A stretch of DNA of 64,000 nt from Lotus japonicus (GCF_012489685.1 NC_080041.1:107229760-107293759); one strand, 5' to 3'; shown: positions 10,754 through 23,164, counted from the first letter of the stretch. Notes: generated by a model not told the origin, from the sequence alone. Numbers and translations are program-made.

Positions 10754-11023
10754 AATAGTATTTAAGCAACGATTGCTTATTCTCTTTTTTCTTGCTTTTT
10801 GATTAAAAAATTATATTTTATCTTTCATTCATGAACTTAAATAGTGCCATGACCTTAAAATAATATAAATATATGAGATATAATAGGACCCAAACAAAAG
10901 TAAAATAAGCAACCGTGGTTTGAGCGAATTCTACTTGGATTGCTTAAATCCTATGTGGCAGTTTGGGCCCACCAGAATAGTATTTAAGCAACTCAACTAG
11001 CAACTTTGCATTGGAGATGCTCT
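10754..11023. mobile_element. MITE-like element
   Basis: AATAGTATTTAAGCAAC occurs at 10754-10770 and again at 10976-10992. The segment ends in GCATTGGAGATGCTCTTAG, a phrase common at the ends of plant MITEs (inverse GAGCATCTCCAATGC). The interior is AT-rich and non-coding. I did not find a confident left TIR or TSD. Confidence 0.4.
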
Positions 11024-11656
11024 TAGAGAAACAAAGAAGGGCGAGGGAGAGAAGACACTCGGTGGACACGGTGGTCGTCACGGCGGAAGCAGCAAAGGCG
11101 CAACAGACCTGGTTTTGGGGCGATGTGGTCCCTAGCTTCCGCAGTGGCAGCCCTGGTACGGCTGGCACAATGGTTCAACGGTGATGGAGCATGGAGGACT
11201 TGGTGCTCAGCGGCGGAGTGACGGTGGTTGTCGAGGTTCTAGTGGTTTCTCTTATTGATCTTCTCTCTGATTGTGGTTTGGGGTTCCGTTCTGGTTCGGG
11301 GAAGGGTTAATGAATGGTAGCTGCCCGGGGCGGAGCCTGGATTTTGACACCAGGGTGACTAAATATCAAACAAAAAATTAATTTTGCTTTTTTTTTTTTA
11401 TCTAAACAATGTTTATTTTTTAAACTTACTTTTACGTATAATTTCTATACACATTTAATCTTTTATCCTTTATTTTATCAAACTTCATTATATCAAACAT
11501 AATTTTATCAAACAATAATCCAAATGTTTCGATATGTGTAAATCCTTAAAAAAACATATGTGTAAATCGATTGAGAATGTGACCAATTATGATATTAGGT
11601 TTGTGTATAAATATATAAAATTGTCAATTTTGTGAATAAATTTCTTCTAGCACAGT
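11024..11656. other. Unassigned GC-rich then AT-rich DNA with a degenerate terminus
   Basis: Positions 11024-11320 are GC-rich and leader-like. At about 11325, GGGGCGGAGCCTGGATTTTG resembles the termini of the hAT-like elements described here. A possible partner, GGTGGCTCTGCCC, lies near 12850, but no matching TSD is visible. This may be an outer element in which 11657-12636 is nested. Confidence 0.25.
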
Positions 11657-12636
11657 CAGTAGCGGAGCCAGGATTTTTACGGAGTCTGGGCAAGATTAAC
11701 CCTAAGCCTAACTGTCCGCACCTGACGTCTGATCCAAAATTTTAAATTGCGGTTGCAGGTGCTGCAGTTGCGAACATTGCCGTGTTGCGACCTGCATAAC
11801 ATGTTAGCATGACAAATTATTTCATTAGATATACTAAAATACTTGGAATATTTATTTTATTATTTATTTGTCATAAATAATTTCATTCCCATTAAAAGTT
11901 ACATATGATTTTCATTTATATAGGGTTTTTTTTTTTGGGTCAAAAGTTGATTATTTGCAAATAGGCATAGCTCTTACATACAAACAACAAGAAAAAAGGA
12001 ATAGAATAAACAAAAGGCCTGCCAACAAGACACATAGTATTTTTTTTTTTTGAATCTAACAAGACCCAGAGTATGCATGTGAAAAACTTTTTTTGTCAAT
12101 GATTAAAGTTTCATTCAAGATGGGCCAAGCCCGGAACAAAACAAAGGGACCCAGACCTGAAGAAGCTAAAACACGCATAGCCAAGGAAAAAAACATACAA
12201 TCACGTGGCTAGCTTAGCAATTTCAATTCTTCTGACACAAACACCCACTAAAGTCAAAAAAAACTACCCACTTTCAATAAAGGCAAGTAGCTGGCCTTGA
12301 GTAGAACACACAAAGTTTCGATGCAACCAAGAAAGGTAGAGAGAAAGAACCATTATTTAGAACTACCAGAGCTAGGGAGGGTGCGGTGGAGGACGGTGGG
12401 TAGCGGTGGGTAGCAAAATGAGCCTGGGAGGGAGAAGGAGACAGAAGCAAACTCCAGTAATCAGGATGAAGAAAGCTTGGCTCGAAGCTCTCACTCACTT
12501 GTCTCTGTTCAAAAAAAAATTCCCTTTCTCTCTTCTTCTTTTTTCCCCAAAAGCTTACATGTTCCAAAGAAAAAAGTTTTTTTTTCCCAGAGCTCGGGCA
12601 AAGGCCCGAGCTAGCCAGGCGGTGAATCCGCCCCTG
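11657..12636. mobile_element. hAT-like non-autonomous element, 8-bp TSD AGCACAGT
   Basis: The element starts CAGTAGCGGAGCCAGG and ends ...GGTGAATCCGCCCCTG, so its imperfect termini share CAG(T/G)(A/G)GCGGA. It is flanked by perfect 8-bp repeats AGCACAGT at 11649-11656 and 12637-12644. CAG...CTG ends and an 8-bp TSD are hAT hallmarks. No transposase frame is present. A reversed LINE-type 3' tail lies inside at about 12085-12260 (ACTTTTTTTGTCAATGATTA, inverse of ...CATTGACAAAAAAAG). Confidence 0.75.
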
Positions 12637-12644
12637 AGCACAGT

Positions 12645-13240
12645 GGTAAACATGCATATGGAACTTTTAGCATAGGAGTAGGAGGTTCGACAAGAAAGAA
12701 AACATTCATGTGCAAACCGCTACGCCTAAATGATTTGTTCTACCTTGTAAAATATATTAATTATCACCGGGGCTAGAAGATAAAAATACAAAATATCGGG
12801 ATAAATATCGAAAATATTCGGGGGCGCAGAGAACTGGTATGCCACCCTGGTGGCTCTGCCCGCGGTGGTGGTTTCCGATGTGTTCTGGAAAAGAAGCTAT
12901 GAGTGGTAAGGCAATGAAAGTTTGGGTAAAGATTAAGGAGGAAGTTTTGATGGTGTTCTATGTCCTCATGGAGGGAGATGGGTAAAGAGTTGGGTATTTT
13001 CATGGTGGTTTGAAGAGGAATGATGTGGCACTGGCTTTCATCTCAGTTTATGTTGTGGCAGGGGTGTTTTTATGAAGTTATTTGGTTTGGGTAGCTTTTT
13101 GGTTGATGAAGGAATGAGGTGAAGGTCGTGTGAAGATTGAAGGGGAATTAAGATGCTGATGGCAGGTTGTGTTTTTAGCTTAGGTATTAGAAGAAGAAGA
13201 AGAAGGAGGAGGATCACTATGAGTAATGAGATGAAGGTTG
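12645..13240. other. Unassigned DNA between two hAT-like elements
   Basis: Mixed sequence with a G/T-rich part (12840-13240) ending in an (AGA)n/(AGG)n microsatellite at about 13188-13212. No conserved coding frame is visible. Confidence 0.35.
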
Positions 13241-13248
13241 GTTGGAGG

Positions 13249-14620
13249 CAGTGGCGGATCCAGGACTCCGGGGTCAGGGGTTCAAATTTTTCAAATGAGC
13301 ACATTGATGATGAGCTTGATCCACATTGCTCATGACCTTGCTCTCTTTACTAAAAATTTGTCCATGACCTTCCTAAAATTAAAAACATACCAATACCATA
13401 ATCATAATTATTAATATGTCTTATGAATTAGGAAAATCAATTTAGGGAAATCAAGCTTTACACAACAACAAGAATTAGGGACATTGCACAAAAACACTAA
13501 CCCAAAAATCACTTGAAAAATCACTTTCACGTTTTTTTTTATAAGCCATGAATTATATATTGAAACGAAGTACAAGGGGTACTTCAACCCAATACAAAAA
13601 AAAAAAGGAAAAAACATCTAAGAACAAGATTAACTATAAACTGCCACAAAGTCTGATTAGCAAAGCCTATTGCCATGTCTACTAGCCCATTACTCCTTCC
13701 AATACCAGATAAGACCCAATTGCTAAAGCTGTAGCAGCCCTTGAAGTCCATCACAACCGAATCCCATAAGCATCTTGCCAAGAATGAATTAGAAATGATA
13801 CAACTTCAGTGAACCAGGGGAAACCAATACTAGAAACTGTCCTCACATGAGTCAAGAATCCCCATCATAGCACTAGCATTATATATAAACCAACCTGCCC
13901 CATATTAAACCATTATCTACATACACCCAGCACCGCCATCCAAAGTGTCCTCAAACCATTATTCTGCTTCTGATTTAACATTAATAGTTCATGTTGCAGT
14001 AGATGAAATTTTCGATCCTTTTGTAAAACAGTAGACAATCCTAACCAATTATAACAGCAATTCCATACCTCCACATTGCACAACACGCACTTAGCCTCAT
14101 CCTCACTGTAAATAATATTTCTTCTCCTCATATTGGCTCTTGATTGAATCCTGTCAATTACAACCTTCCAAACAAAACCAGTAGCATTAGATGGCGCAAT
14201 ACCAGACCATATTTTCTTAAATAGCACAGAGTCCTCCCCTTCAATTGGGCCCAACAGCGCTTCGTATGCGAACCGGACAGTAAACTTCCCCTCAGTTTCA
14301 GGTAACCATTTCCAAGCATCCTTCCTATTCTGGTTTAATTGTGCCGGCAGTATCAATCACTCTCACTCACGTTTAATTTTAAAAAGAAAAATACAGTGCT
14401 CACTGTGTGTAAAGGGAAAAGACCTAATGAGACTGAGAGTGCGAGAAAGACTGGGTGATCTGTGAGTGTGTGAGAGAGAGAGAGGTGCAAGTGGGGTCAT
14501 GGGTGCAAATTAAAAATCTCAGGGGGTTCAAAAAAAATTTAATACAGGGGGTAAGTAGATTTTTTTTTTCTTTTCAGGGGGTTCAACTGAACCCCTCAGT
14601 GCTACGTGGGTCCACCCCTG
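13249..14620. mobile_element. hAT-like element with nested LINE, 8-bp TSD GTTGGAGG
   Basis: The element begins CAGTGGCGGATCCAGG and ends GGGTCCACCCCTG. The flanks are perfect 8-bp repeats GTTGGAGG at 13241-13248 and 14621-14628. The ends match the family seen at 11657-12636. Its length of 1372 bp includes a LINE fragment of about 0.8 kb. There is no transposase. Confidence 0.8.
13530..14356 (-). pseudogene. 5'-truncated LINE, RT zinc-binding domain
   Basis: On the minus strand the frame from 14356 to 13913 reads WKWLPETEGKFTVRFAYEAL, then FKKIWSGIAP and CVLCNVEVWNC. This is the zf-RVT domain at the C terminus of plant LINE ORF2. The 3' UTR runs down to a poly(T) on the plus strand at 13531-13540, which is the LINE poly(A). 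Similar TCAC(T)...CACG sequence on both sides suggests a degenerate TSD. It sits wholly inside the hAT-like element and so inserted after it. Confidence 0.75.
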
Positions 14621-14628
14621 GTTGGAGG

Positions 14629-15317
14629 AATGCAAATGGGTGAAGATGGAAGATGATGATGGAGATGGAGGTTTTTTCAATCGTCAAAGGTGAAAATCCA
14701 TGTCATTGAACCCCCTTTTCTTTATCCCACCGTGTGCTTTCTGATGCTTCTTTTATGTGTGCAGTGTGCTTATTTTATTTAAGTTCTGCTTTTTGACCAA
14801 GCAATGAGAACAAAGTCCTTTAATGCCCTATGATCGATGTGTGCAAGTGTGCAACCAGATTGTTGCATCTGCTATTTCTTCCTTTCGAATGTGTGAGGTA
14901 TGGTCTAGTGCTGCAGGTGAGTGGGTGAGAGAAAATAGAGTAGGGAATGGAATTGTGAGAGAGAAAGAGTGAAATTGCTAAGCATCATTCAAAAGGGAAG
15001 ATCTAAGAAAGTTGTTCTTTTGTTCAAGAGTAGCATTGCACGAAATTTCACCTTGTCTTTTGTTCTCTTTTATTCTTATCTGGCTGCCCTTGTATCGTCT
15101 TTCTTTTTTGAATACTTTTCTATTTTTTAAATATTTTTAATAATAATAATAAAGACAAAATTGAGTATTCACGGTACTAATTGGTGACTTCAGTTAACTG
15201 AGTAGCAAATGAAACTTTAAACAAAATATAACAACCCCTCACAACTAACACAGCACCTGAATAAGCAATTCAGTTCTCTTCTTCTAATAATTATACTATG
15301 TAATTTCTTGTAACTTC
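14629..15317. other. 3' flank of ENTH gene A
   Basis: No gene is visible. The last part (from about 15175: AGTAGCAAATGAAA, AACAACCCCTCACAACTAAC) also occurs downstream of the second ENTH gene (about 27095 and 28240). It therefore belongs to the duplicated block and probably holds the 3' UTR. Confidence 0.5.
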
Positions 15318-17867
15318 TCATTTCACAGAAAGCAGGGATATTGTTGTCAGCTGGTTCTCTTGGTCAAGTGCTATTGTTCTTCTATGTCTTCTCCTGATTC
15401 CTGAATTCGAGTCATTTTCTTGCTTTAGTAGCTTGAAGTTCTCGTTTCCGAAAACATGTTGCTTCGCCATTCTTTTATTTCCATCCTCTGAAACGAGTTT
15501 CTTTTCTAAGCTTGTGAAATCATCATATTGTTCATGATGGTGATGATCACCATAGTCAGACTTACATCTCCCATATTTCTTAGAAGAAGTGTCATGTAAC
15601 CTTTCATTTATTGCTGAGCTTGAGCTTCCTTGGCTAAAACTTCCAAAACCTTGTATCGCATGTGAAAGATTACGTGCTCTTTCTCTTTCTTCTTTGAGAA
15701 AATCCTTGTTTCCTAAGAGCTTTAGCATTCTCTGTGATAATGTTCTTACACACAAACCCCAGTTGACCCTGTAAAAATGTAACAAGATTCTTCTCCAAGG
15801 TTATGTTTCGATTTCCGTATAAATTGACATTAACACTCAGTTCCAAATAAAAACTCAATGACTTCTTACGAATTGAGATGAAAGTTCGTCTACATTGCGC
15901 AACAGACATTATATTCATGAAATTAACAAATTAGGTTTGAGTCACAGAAAAATACTCCCTCCGTAATCCGTTCCTTATTAACTGTCAACTTTGAAGAATT
16001 TTTTTTGTTCCTATATAACTGTCAACTTAGAGTTTAAAGAGAGCATTAATTGATGTTTTTCCAAGAAATGCCCTTACATAAGCAATAAATGAAAAAAGAT
16101 AAAATACATTCTAAAGGGTGATATAGGATAACAAATAATACTGTTATGAAAATCAACACAATTAATTATTTTCCTTAATTTGTATGAACATTCTCTTCCT
16201 GTACAGATAAATAGGAACGGATGAAGTATTTAATTTGGAACTGCACACCTACCCTTTCTCATCAACATATTGAAGTTTTCCAATCTCTTCAATAACATTT
16301 ATATGATCACATTGAAACTCCTCAAACACTCTTTTTGGTCCATGAGTTAGAACATGTTCCAATAAAATTAGTGTCTTATACGAGGCTCTCCAAGACCCTT
16401 TATCAAATTTGGACAACCTGTAATTTCTCCACATAAACAGAAAACCGACATTACACTTCAAGAAAAGAGTCTTTTAGATCAAAACGGCACAATCAAATAA
16501 AGATATAAGAAAACACGAACCTGTGATGTAAAATATGCACAATTCTCTCGTATTCATCAACTTCAAAGGCAGCATGCGATATTATTCTCATGGTACTTGT
16601 GTCTGGTGGCCATGGATTCTCGCTTGTGGCTTCTTCAGTCATTCTTAAGTGCCGGTTACCATAAGAATAAGTGAAACATAAATCAAAAACCAAGTATTTG
16701 ATTGTACCCAAAGAGAATAAAAAGAAAAAAGTTGATGCACTCTTTGTAAATTTCTTTTGGCTAAATGATCAATTTGGTGGGTGAGGGGAGGAGTATTTGA
16801 ACCCATCGTCGGGTGCTAAAACACCATTCCCAACTGAGCCAAGATCTCATGATTTTGGAATGAGTTTTCAAACATGCACTAAGTTTCTTCACAAAATTGA
16901 TTCAAGCTGCAAAACCAATGTAGAAGTTCAACTAACCATGCACTAAGTTCAACTAAATACTAACTCATCTTGTAGAAGTCATGAGAATTTTTTGGTTAGT
17001 TAAACTTGCTTATTGTTAATTAACATGTTTGCAATACTTCTACATTGATTTTGTAGTTAGAATCAACTTTGTGAAGAAATTTAGTGAACGTTTGGAAACT
17101 CATTCCAAAAAACATTTGAAAAGAAATTTTACATGTTTAATTTTCGAATGGTACTCCAACCCGAAACTATGCTTGGAAGGTGTTGGCTGAGAGATGGATG
17201 GTTGTCATAGAATGGAAGGTGGAAATCTGGGATGTTATATGTGATTCTTTTATATATAGTGGAGTATTCTGGTTTATGGTGATGGAAAAATAAACTTGTG
17301 ATGCTATGCCATTTCAATAGTTTTTACCTGCAGGGATGCTATTATTTGGCCCAAGACTCATTTGGGCCTAATTAATTATGGAGATATCATTTGAATAAGA
17401 AGCAGCAAGTGGCAACATCACCTTATTGGCTCTTATTGGAGAATGTGCATTTTAGGTTTGGTGGGGCATGCGAGACAGAGTGGTGGAAATGTTTCCCAAG
17501 TTGCAATTTTTATTGGTTGGGGGTTAGTATGTATTGATAATAGTTGGAATTGATCTTGTTAACAGTGATTCTAGCTAATAGTCTGTGTAAAGTTCATGCT
17601 ACTGCTATCTTATGTAATTTTTTTGATTTTTTGTCTCTGTGTATTCCTTTGTCTAGAAGAGCTTATAGCAGCATGATTGAGCTCAAATAAATGATCATGA
17701 AGAGCTTATAGCATGATTGAGTTGAGATGAAAAATTAAGTAGAGGAAAAGGAAGACTTACAGTTGAACTGGGGTTACATCTGTCAGAACTAGCCTTGCAG
17801 TTTTAATCTTCTCCTTCAAGAATCGAAAAGTTTGCCCTTTGATTTCATGGATGAGAGGAGAGCTCAT
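15318..17867 (-). CDS. ENTH-domain (epsin-like) protein, copy A
   Basis: Four exons on the minus strand with GT/AG borders and consistent phase: 17761-17867, 16521-16643, 16253-16417 and 15318-15768, giving about 281 residues. Exon 1 starts MSSPLIHEIKGQ and contains FLKEKIKTARLVLTDVTP. Exon 2 has NPWPPDT and AAFEVDEYERIVHILHHR; exon 3 has SYKTLILLEHVLTHGP; exon 4 has NWGLCVRTLSQRMLKLL and FLKEERERARNLS. These are the helices of an ENTH domain (about residues 5-165), which binds phosphoinositides and helps clathrin-coated vesicle formation at membranes. The C-terminal tail of about 115 residues is polar, with a His run and no clear NPF motifs. The gene is complete and undisturbed in coding sequence, with a MITE in intron 3. 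A second copy lies at 28358-31736. Confidence 0.88.
15953..16228. mobile_element. Stowaway-like MITE in intron 3 of ENTH gene A
   Basis: The segment begins TACTCCCTCCGTAATCCGTTCC and ends TAGGAACGGATGAAGTA, with TA at each border, as expected for Tc1/mariner-derived Stowaway MITEs. Intron 3 of the paralogous gene lacks it. Confidence 0.75.
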
Positions 17868-17986
17868 ATTTTCTGTCTTCTTTAGAAGAATTTTGAGAAT
17901 AATTGATATCAGCCACACTTGTAAAAACTAAAAGACACACGGTCGAGGGAGAGAAATAGAGGAAGACACAAAATACAAGAACTGTG

Positions 17987-17995
17987 TTTATATAA
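17987..17995 (-). promoter_or_regulatory. Probable TATA box of ENTH gene A
   Basis: Reads TTATATAAA on the minus strand, about 120 bp upstream of the ATG at 17867. It is followed by a pyrimidine-rich leader. The copia element at 18107 begins about 110 bp further upstream. Confidence 0.55.
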
Positions 17996-18106
17996 GAGTA
18001 TGAAATATTAAAATATTGAAAACTTCATCAAGAAGTATGTTACTCCAGCCACTAGTACTAGTGCCCCAACATGTATCTAAGTTCAACACAACTTCTATTA
18101 AGTAGT

Positions 18107-18492
18107 TGTTGAGTTTTGGCTCATTAGAAAGAGTTGTTTCAGATTTGTTTCTGTTTTATTTTGGGTTAAAATCTTTAGTTTATTAGGATTTGATTTAATG
18201 GGGATTGTAAAAGGTTTTAAGGGATTGTTATAGGATTTATTAGGATTTTATTGTAAAATAGAATCCACTATAAATAGGTTAACAGTGTAACCCTAAAACA
18301 CAAGAGACACAAGAGGCACTAGTGCAATTGAGAGAAATTGCAATTGCTGAGTGATTGTATTCAGGTTCGAATCAATAAACGGAACTATAGCTGCTCTATA
18401 GTCGCAGAGGTAGGCAATTTGGCCGAACTGCGTGAACAAAGCCAAGTGTGTTTCTCTCTACTTTGATTTGTATTCGTGTTGTTGTTCTAACA
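18107..18492 (+). repeat. Left LTR of the inverted-interior copia
   Basis: 386 bp, TG...CA, with TATA-like ACTATAAATAGG near 18269 and a polyadenylation-like AATAAA near 18373. It matches the right LTR except for scattered substitutions and a 17-bp gap. Confidence 0.85.
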
Positions 18493-20223
18493 ATTGACTA
18501 ACTGCTTGTGCCAAATCCGGTCTAGTGCAAACCATAGCATACATCAAACAACCAACTGCACTGGCATAAGGAATCTTAGACATACCTTCAATCTCTGAGT
18601 CTGTCTTCGGACATTGTTCCAAAGAAAGCTTAAAATGATTCGCCAATGGAGTACTCACAGGATTTGCCTTGCTCATGTCAAATCTGCTCAAAACACCTTC
18701 AACATAGCTCTTCTGAGACAACCATAATTTCTTAGCGCCTCTGTCCCTGTGAATTTCCATCCCAAGAATCTTCTTTGCAGCACCCAGATCCTTCATGTCA
18801 AACTCCTTACCCAACTTGGTCTTCAACTCATTTACATCATGTAAATGGTTGGCAGCAATCAGCATATCATCAACATAAAGTAACAGGAAAATAAAAGAGC
18901 CATCATCAAGGCTCCTCACATAAACACAACAATCATAGTCACACCTTCTATAGCCAATCTGAAGCATGTATGAATCAAAGCGCTTGTACCACTGCCTTGG
19001 AGACTGCTTCAAGCCATACAAAGACCTCTTCAATTTGCAAACAAGTCTGTCATCTCCAATTTCACTGAATCCCTCTGGCTGCTCCATGTAGATTTGCTCC
19101 TCTAGATTACCATGGAGGAAAGCTGTTTTCACATCCATCTGCTCTAAGTGCATATCCCGGCTGGCTACCAAAGCTAATACTGCCCTGATAGAAGTGTGTC
19201 TAACCACCGGACTGAAAATCTCATCATAATCAATCCCCTTCTGCTGTGAATACCCCTTTGCAACTAGGCGAGCCTTGAACTTTTCCCCTTCTTTTTCTGT
19301 TCTTGTACACCCACTTGCAACCAATAGCTCTCTTTCCATGTGGCAACTGAACAAGATCTCATGTCTCATTCTTTTTCAAGGACTCCATCTCCTCCACCAT
19401 TGCACCCATCCACTTATCTTTCTCCTGGCTAGCCATAGCCTCATGATAAGTAGACGGGTCTCCTGAGCTGGTAAGAAGGGCATATGCTGCTAAGTCTTCA
19501 AACCCATATCTCACTGGAGGTGTAATACGACGGGGCTCCCTATCACGCACAAGTGTATAGTCTTGTACTCCACCTGAATCTGAGCTTGGTTCACGCTGCT
19601 GTTGGGCTACAATCTGCCTAGGACTCACTGGTGTCTCCTCAATGTCCACCTGAATCTTGTCCTGACTGGAATTCTCTACCTCAGTATCTGGCACAACCGT
19701 CACATCTGACTGTTTCAACATTGACTGCTCATCAAATACAACATCTCTGCTGACAACCACCTTCTTCTTGACTGGATCCCACAACTTGTACCCCTTCACA
19801 CCTTTATTATAGCCAATAAAGATGCATTGTTTTGACTTTAGGTCAAGTTTAGACCGATCCTCACTGGAAATATGCACATATGCTGGACACCCAAAAATCC
19901 TCAAATTACTGAGATCAATGGGGTTACCTGTCCACACCTCCTCTGCAACTTTTCCATCCAAAGAAGCTCGTGGTGACCTGTTGACTAGATAGCACGCCAT
20001 ATTGATTGCTGCTGCCCAGAAACCTTTTGAAAGACCAGCATTCAACCGAAGGCACCTTGCCTTCTCTGTCAGAGTCCTGTTCATCCTCTCTGCAACACCA
20101 TTCTGCTGTGGTGTCTTCCTCACAAAAAAGTGCCTCTGAATTCCATTCTCCTCACAGAAATGCATGAAGTTCTTGTCAGTGTATTCATTTCCATTATCAG
20201 ACCGCAAATACTTTATTTTTCTC
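18493..20223 (-). pseudogene. Copia pol fragment: integrase and reverse transcriptase
   Basis: The minus-strand frame from 20220 begins in the integrase core (YLRSDNGNEYTD, then TPQQNGVAERMNRTL) and continues with the GKVAEEVWTG / FGCPAYVHI C-terminal part. After one break at about 19359-19369 it enters the copia RT (KARLVAKGYSQQKGIDYDEIFSPVV, then LLYVDDMLIAA, the catalytic YVDD). It ends at LLxxRPDLAQAVSQL, where RNase H should begin. Gag, protease and RNase H are missing. At 18493 the sequence abuts the terminal CA of the left LTR, in the wrong orientation. The enzymes would copy RNA into DNA and insert it; this copy cannot. Confidence 0.85.
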
Positions 20224-20505
20224 CAGCAACACGAATACAGATCAGAGTAGAGAGAAACACACAAAGCTTTGTTCACGCAGTTCGGCCAAATTGCCTACCT
20301 CTGCGACTATAGAGCAGCTATAGTTCCGTTTATTGATTCGAACCTGAATACAATCACTCAGCAATTGCAATTTCTCTCAATTGCACTAGTGCCTCTTGTG
20401 TCTCTTGTGTTTTAGGGTTACACTGTTATCCTATTTATAGTGGATTCTATTTTACAATAAAATCCTAATAAATCCTGTAACAATCCCTTAAAACCTTTCA
20501 CAATC
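20224..20505 (-). repeat. Inverted partial LTR inside the copia
   Basis: About 282 bp read as the reverse complement of the flanking LTRs, lacking about 8 bp at the U5 end and about 100 bp at the U3 end. It runs directly into the integrase fragment on the minus strand. Confidence 0.85.
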
Positions 20506-20578
20506 CCAGAAATCAGAATCAGGAAACTAAAGCAGCAGATCTTCATAGGGGGAGTCCGAAATTCGCCAAGGTGGAGAT

Positions 20579-20981
20579 TGTTGAGTTTTGGCTCATTAGA
20601 AAGAGAAAAAAATCATAAAGATTTGTTTCAGATTTATTTCTGTTTTATTTTGGGTTAAAATCTTTAGTTTATTAGGGTTTGATTTAATGGGGATTGTAAA
20701 AGGTTTTAAGGGATTGTTATAGGATTTATTAGGATTTTATTGTAAAATAGAATCCACTATAAATAGGATAACAGTGTAACCCTAAAACACAAGAGACACA
20801 AGAGGCACTAGTGCAATTGAGAGAAATTGCAATTGCTGAGTGATTGTATTCAGGTTCGAATCAATAAACGGAACTATAGCTGCTCTATAGTCGCAGAGGT
20901 AGGCAATTTGGCCGAACTGCGTGAACAAAGCTTTGTGTGTTTCTCTCTACTCTGATCTGTATTCGTGTTGCTGTTCTAACA
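20579..20981 (+). repeat. Right LTR of the inverted-interior copia
   Basis: 403 bp, TGTTGAG...CTAACA, preceded by the polypurine tract AAGGTGGAGAT (20568-20578). Confidence 0.85.
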
Positions 20982-21079
20982 GTAGTAATAGCAAAAACTC
21001 TATGTTAAGTAAGTATTGTTTTTATATAAAATTGAGAAATAATCTCTCTAAATATTGGTAAAGTAACCATACTAATAAA

Positions 21080-21438
21080 TACTCTTTTCGTTTCTAATTA
21101 TTAGATCTTTTTGAAAAAAATTGGTGTCCCTCCGTTCCTAATTAATTATAAGACCTTTAAGAACAAAATTGGTGTCCCTTAATATAAAACTCACTACTAA
21201 TTTCAAGAAAAAATTATTATCTTTTTCCATATTTACTCATTGCATTTATTACGATAAAGTGAGTTAACATTAAAAAGATTAGTGAGATACAATTAATACA
21301 ATGATGAAAGAGATAAGGATATATATGGAAGATTGTATAACTTTCTTTAAAACTAATGCCTTAGTTTCATTACATGTTTCTTTAATAAACGTAATTGTCT
21401 CAAAGGGGTTTTAATAATTAGGAATGGAGGGATGAGTA
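21080..21438. mobile_element. Stowaway-like MITE
   Basis: The left end is TACTCTTTTCGTTTCTAATTA, with a second internal start at 21127 (TCCCTCCGTTCCTAATTAAT). The right end is TAATTAGGAATGGAGGGATGAGTA. The doubled left end suggests that one MITE end was duplicated or inserted next to another. Confidence 0.55.
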
Positions 21439-23164
21439 GTTTGTAAAAGCTCAGTCATGGACTGAACCATAAAAAATAGATTGAGGGGGCAAAAATTTAA
21501 CACTTAAAGAATGATTCGTGGAAAAAATAACAGAAGAGGTAGATGTAGTAAATGTGATATATGATATAATTTGATAAAATAAATGAGATAGAGTGGAAAA
21601 TGGGGTGAAGGGAAGTATCAATTTGATGTTCAAGTATCATTAGCTTATATTTAATTTGCCTTTTAAGCCTCTAACTATTTTTTTTTACATCGGAAACTTT
21701 ACGGCTCTAACTATACAATTACACAACAAACTAATAGCTAAACAACGTTAAGTAGAATTACAAGAAGTTAAATAACAAAAATTAAACCAACAATATTAGA
21801 AAATATTAGGGATGGAAATTAAAAGTGAATATGAAAAATGCATAACTAGTCTATAAAGTAAATACGAAACTAAAAAGTAAAACAACAATGAATAAGTAAT
21901 GAAACTAAATTGCGGATTAAACGTTAACTTGAAGGAATTACACTCTAAAAAAGGATGTAATTTCTTTAAGGATAAGGGTGAAGACTTTACTTTTATGAGA
22001 GGCTTCAATTACTTTTTGGTGTAAAATATAAATTGCCACGGGGGCTAAAAGTTCTTTTTATTGTAAGATAGTAAGTGGCCATTGTGCATCCAGGGGGCGA
22101 TTGCCCCTTTACACCTGGTTCCGTCCCTTACTTCAACCACTACGGTTAAAAACTCTCAAAAAACCTTTAAACCCCCTAAAAGCACACAAGCATGTTTTAA
22201 AAGCCAAACCAAAATCCCTATATCTGCATAACAGTAAAAGACCTCATTTAAAGTCGAAAAATAGAAATAAGTTACGGATTCTATCAAAGCGCATAACATC
22301 TATAAAACAGAGACCTAGTCCAACTCAGCCCAACAACAAATACTTACCTACTAGAGCACCATAGAGCTGAGACAACCTAAAAGGAAACATAAATATTATA
22401 AACATAAAAGTAGTAAAATACAAGAAATCCAACGGTAAACAAGCAAGTTAAACAACAACGCCCACACAGACATCAGACCACCACTAACAGTCCTGCAGCA
22501 GCATCCGTCAAGGAGAAGACGTTGAGGTCGAAAAGGGAATGTAGCCTCAACACCCTTCGCAGAGAGACGAGAAACGACGGCAGGAACATAATCAAACAAC
22601 AGCGTCGCACCCGCCATCTACCAATTAGCCCAACAGCCTCTCCCCTCGAATACCAAATCCCCCTCTGAAAGCATCAAACCGCACGCGAAAAGAAAAGCAA
22701 AGTCTTTTCCTTATATTTAATTTTTTCTGTAAAAATTCTCTTAAATTTAGTATTTGATAAAAAAAAATTATGTAAAAATATTGGAGGTAACTATTTTAAA
22801 TTTAAACTATTTACTCACCAAAAAACTATTTTAAGACAAGGAAATACTAGGAAATAATTTATTATAAAAATTAAAAAGAAATTGAATTAATAGATATTTA
22901 TTGAAATAGATACCTTAGAGTGCGCGCAAAAGCAAAGCCTTTTTCTTTGGGTTATTTATTTAACTAAATTCATATTTGGTATGCTGTATAATATAATGTC
23001 TTATGGTATTAATTAGGTCTGATAATATTAAGTTTGATAAAAATTGAATACTATACAACGTTTGGTCATACAACGTATAACTTATCATTCCATTTAAATT
23101 AATATAAGCAGATATCTCGTGAAATTCTAAAATAATGATAGATATTATATGAGGATGGTGTTAT
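21439..23164. other. Degenerate transposon-like DNA without genes
   Basis: At about 22095 the phrase GGGGGCGATTGCCCC, followed by GGTTCCGTCCCTTA at 22117-22130, resembles a decayed hAT-like terminus; a possible partner lies near 21455-21475. Positions 22131-22690 contain short unconserved frames. Positions 22690-23160 are AT-rich. I see no supportable gene. Confidence 0.3.

Larger units (their letters stand above)
18107..20981 (+). mobile_element. Short copia element with inverted interior, TSD GTAGT
   Basis: The outer ends are two LTRs in the same orientation, 18107-18492 and 20579-20981, both TGTTGAGTTTTGG...CTAACA. They are flanked by identical 5-bp repeats GTAGT at 18102-18106 and 20982-20986. 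A polypurine tract (AAGGTGGAGAT) precedes the right LTR, so plus is the sense direction. The pol fragment between them runs on the minus strand and is joined to a third, inverted partial LTR (20224-20505). There is no PBS after the left LTR. Confidence 0.85.

Noticed and set aside
11325..12860. A larger hAT-like element enclosing 11657-12636
   Set aside because: The end motifs are suggestive, but no 8-bp TSD matches, so I left it as unassigned DNA.
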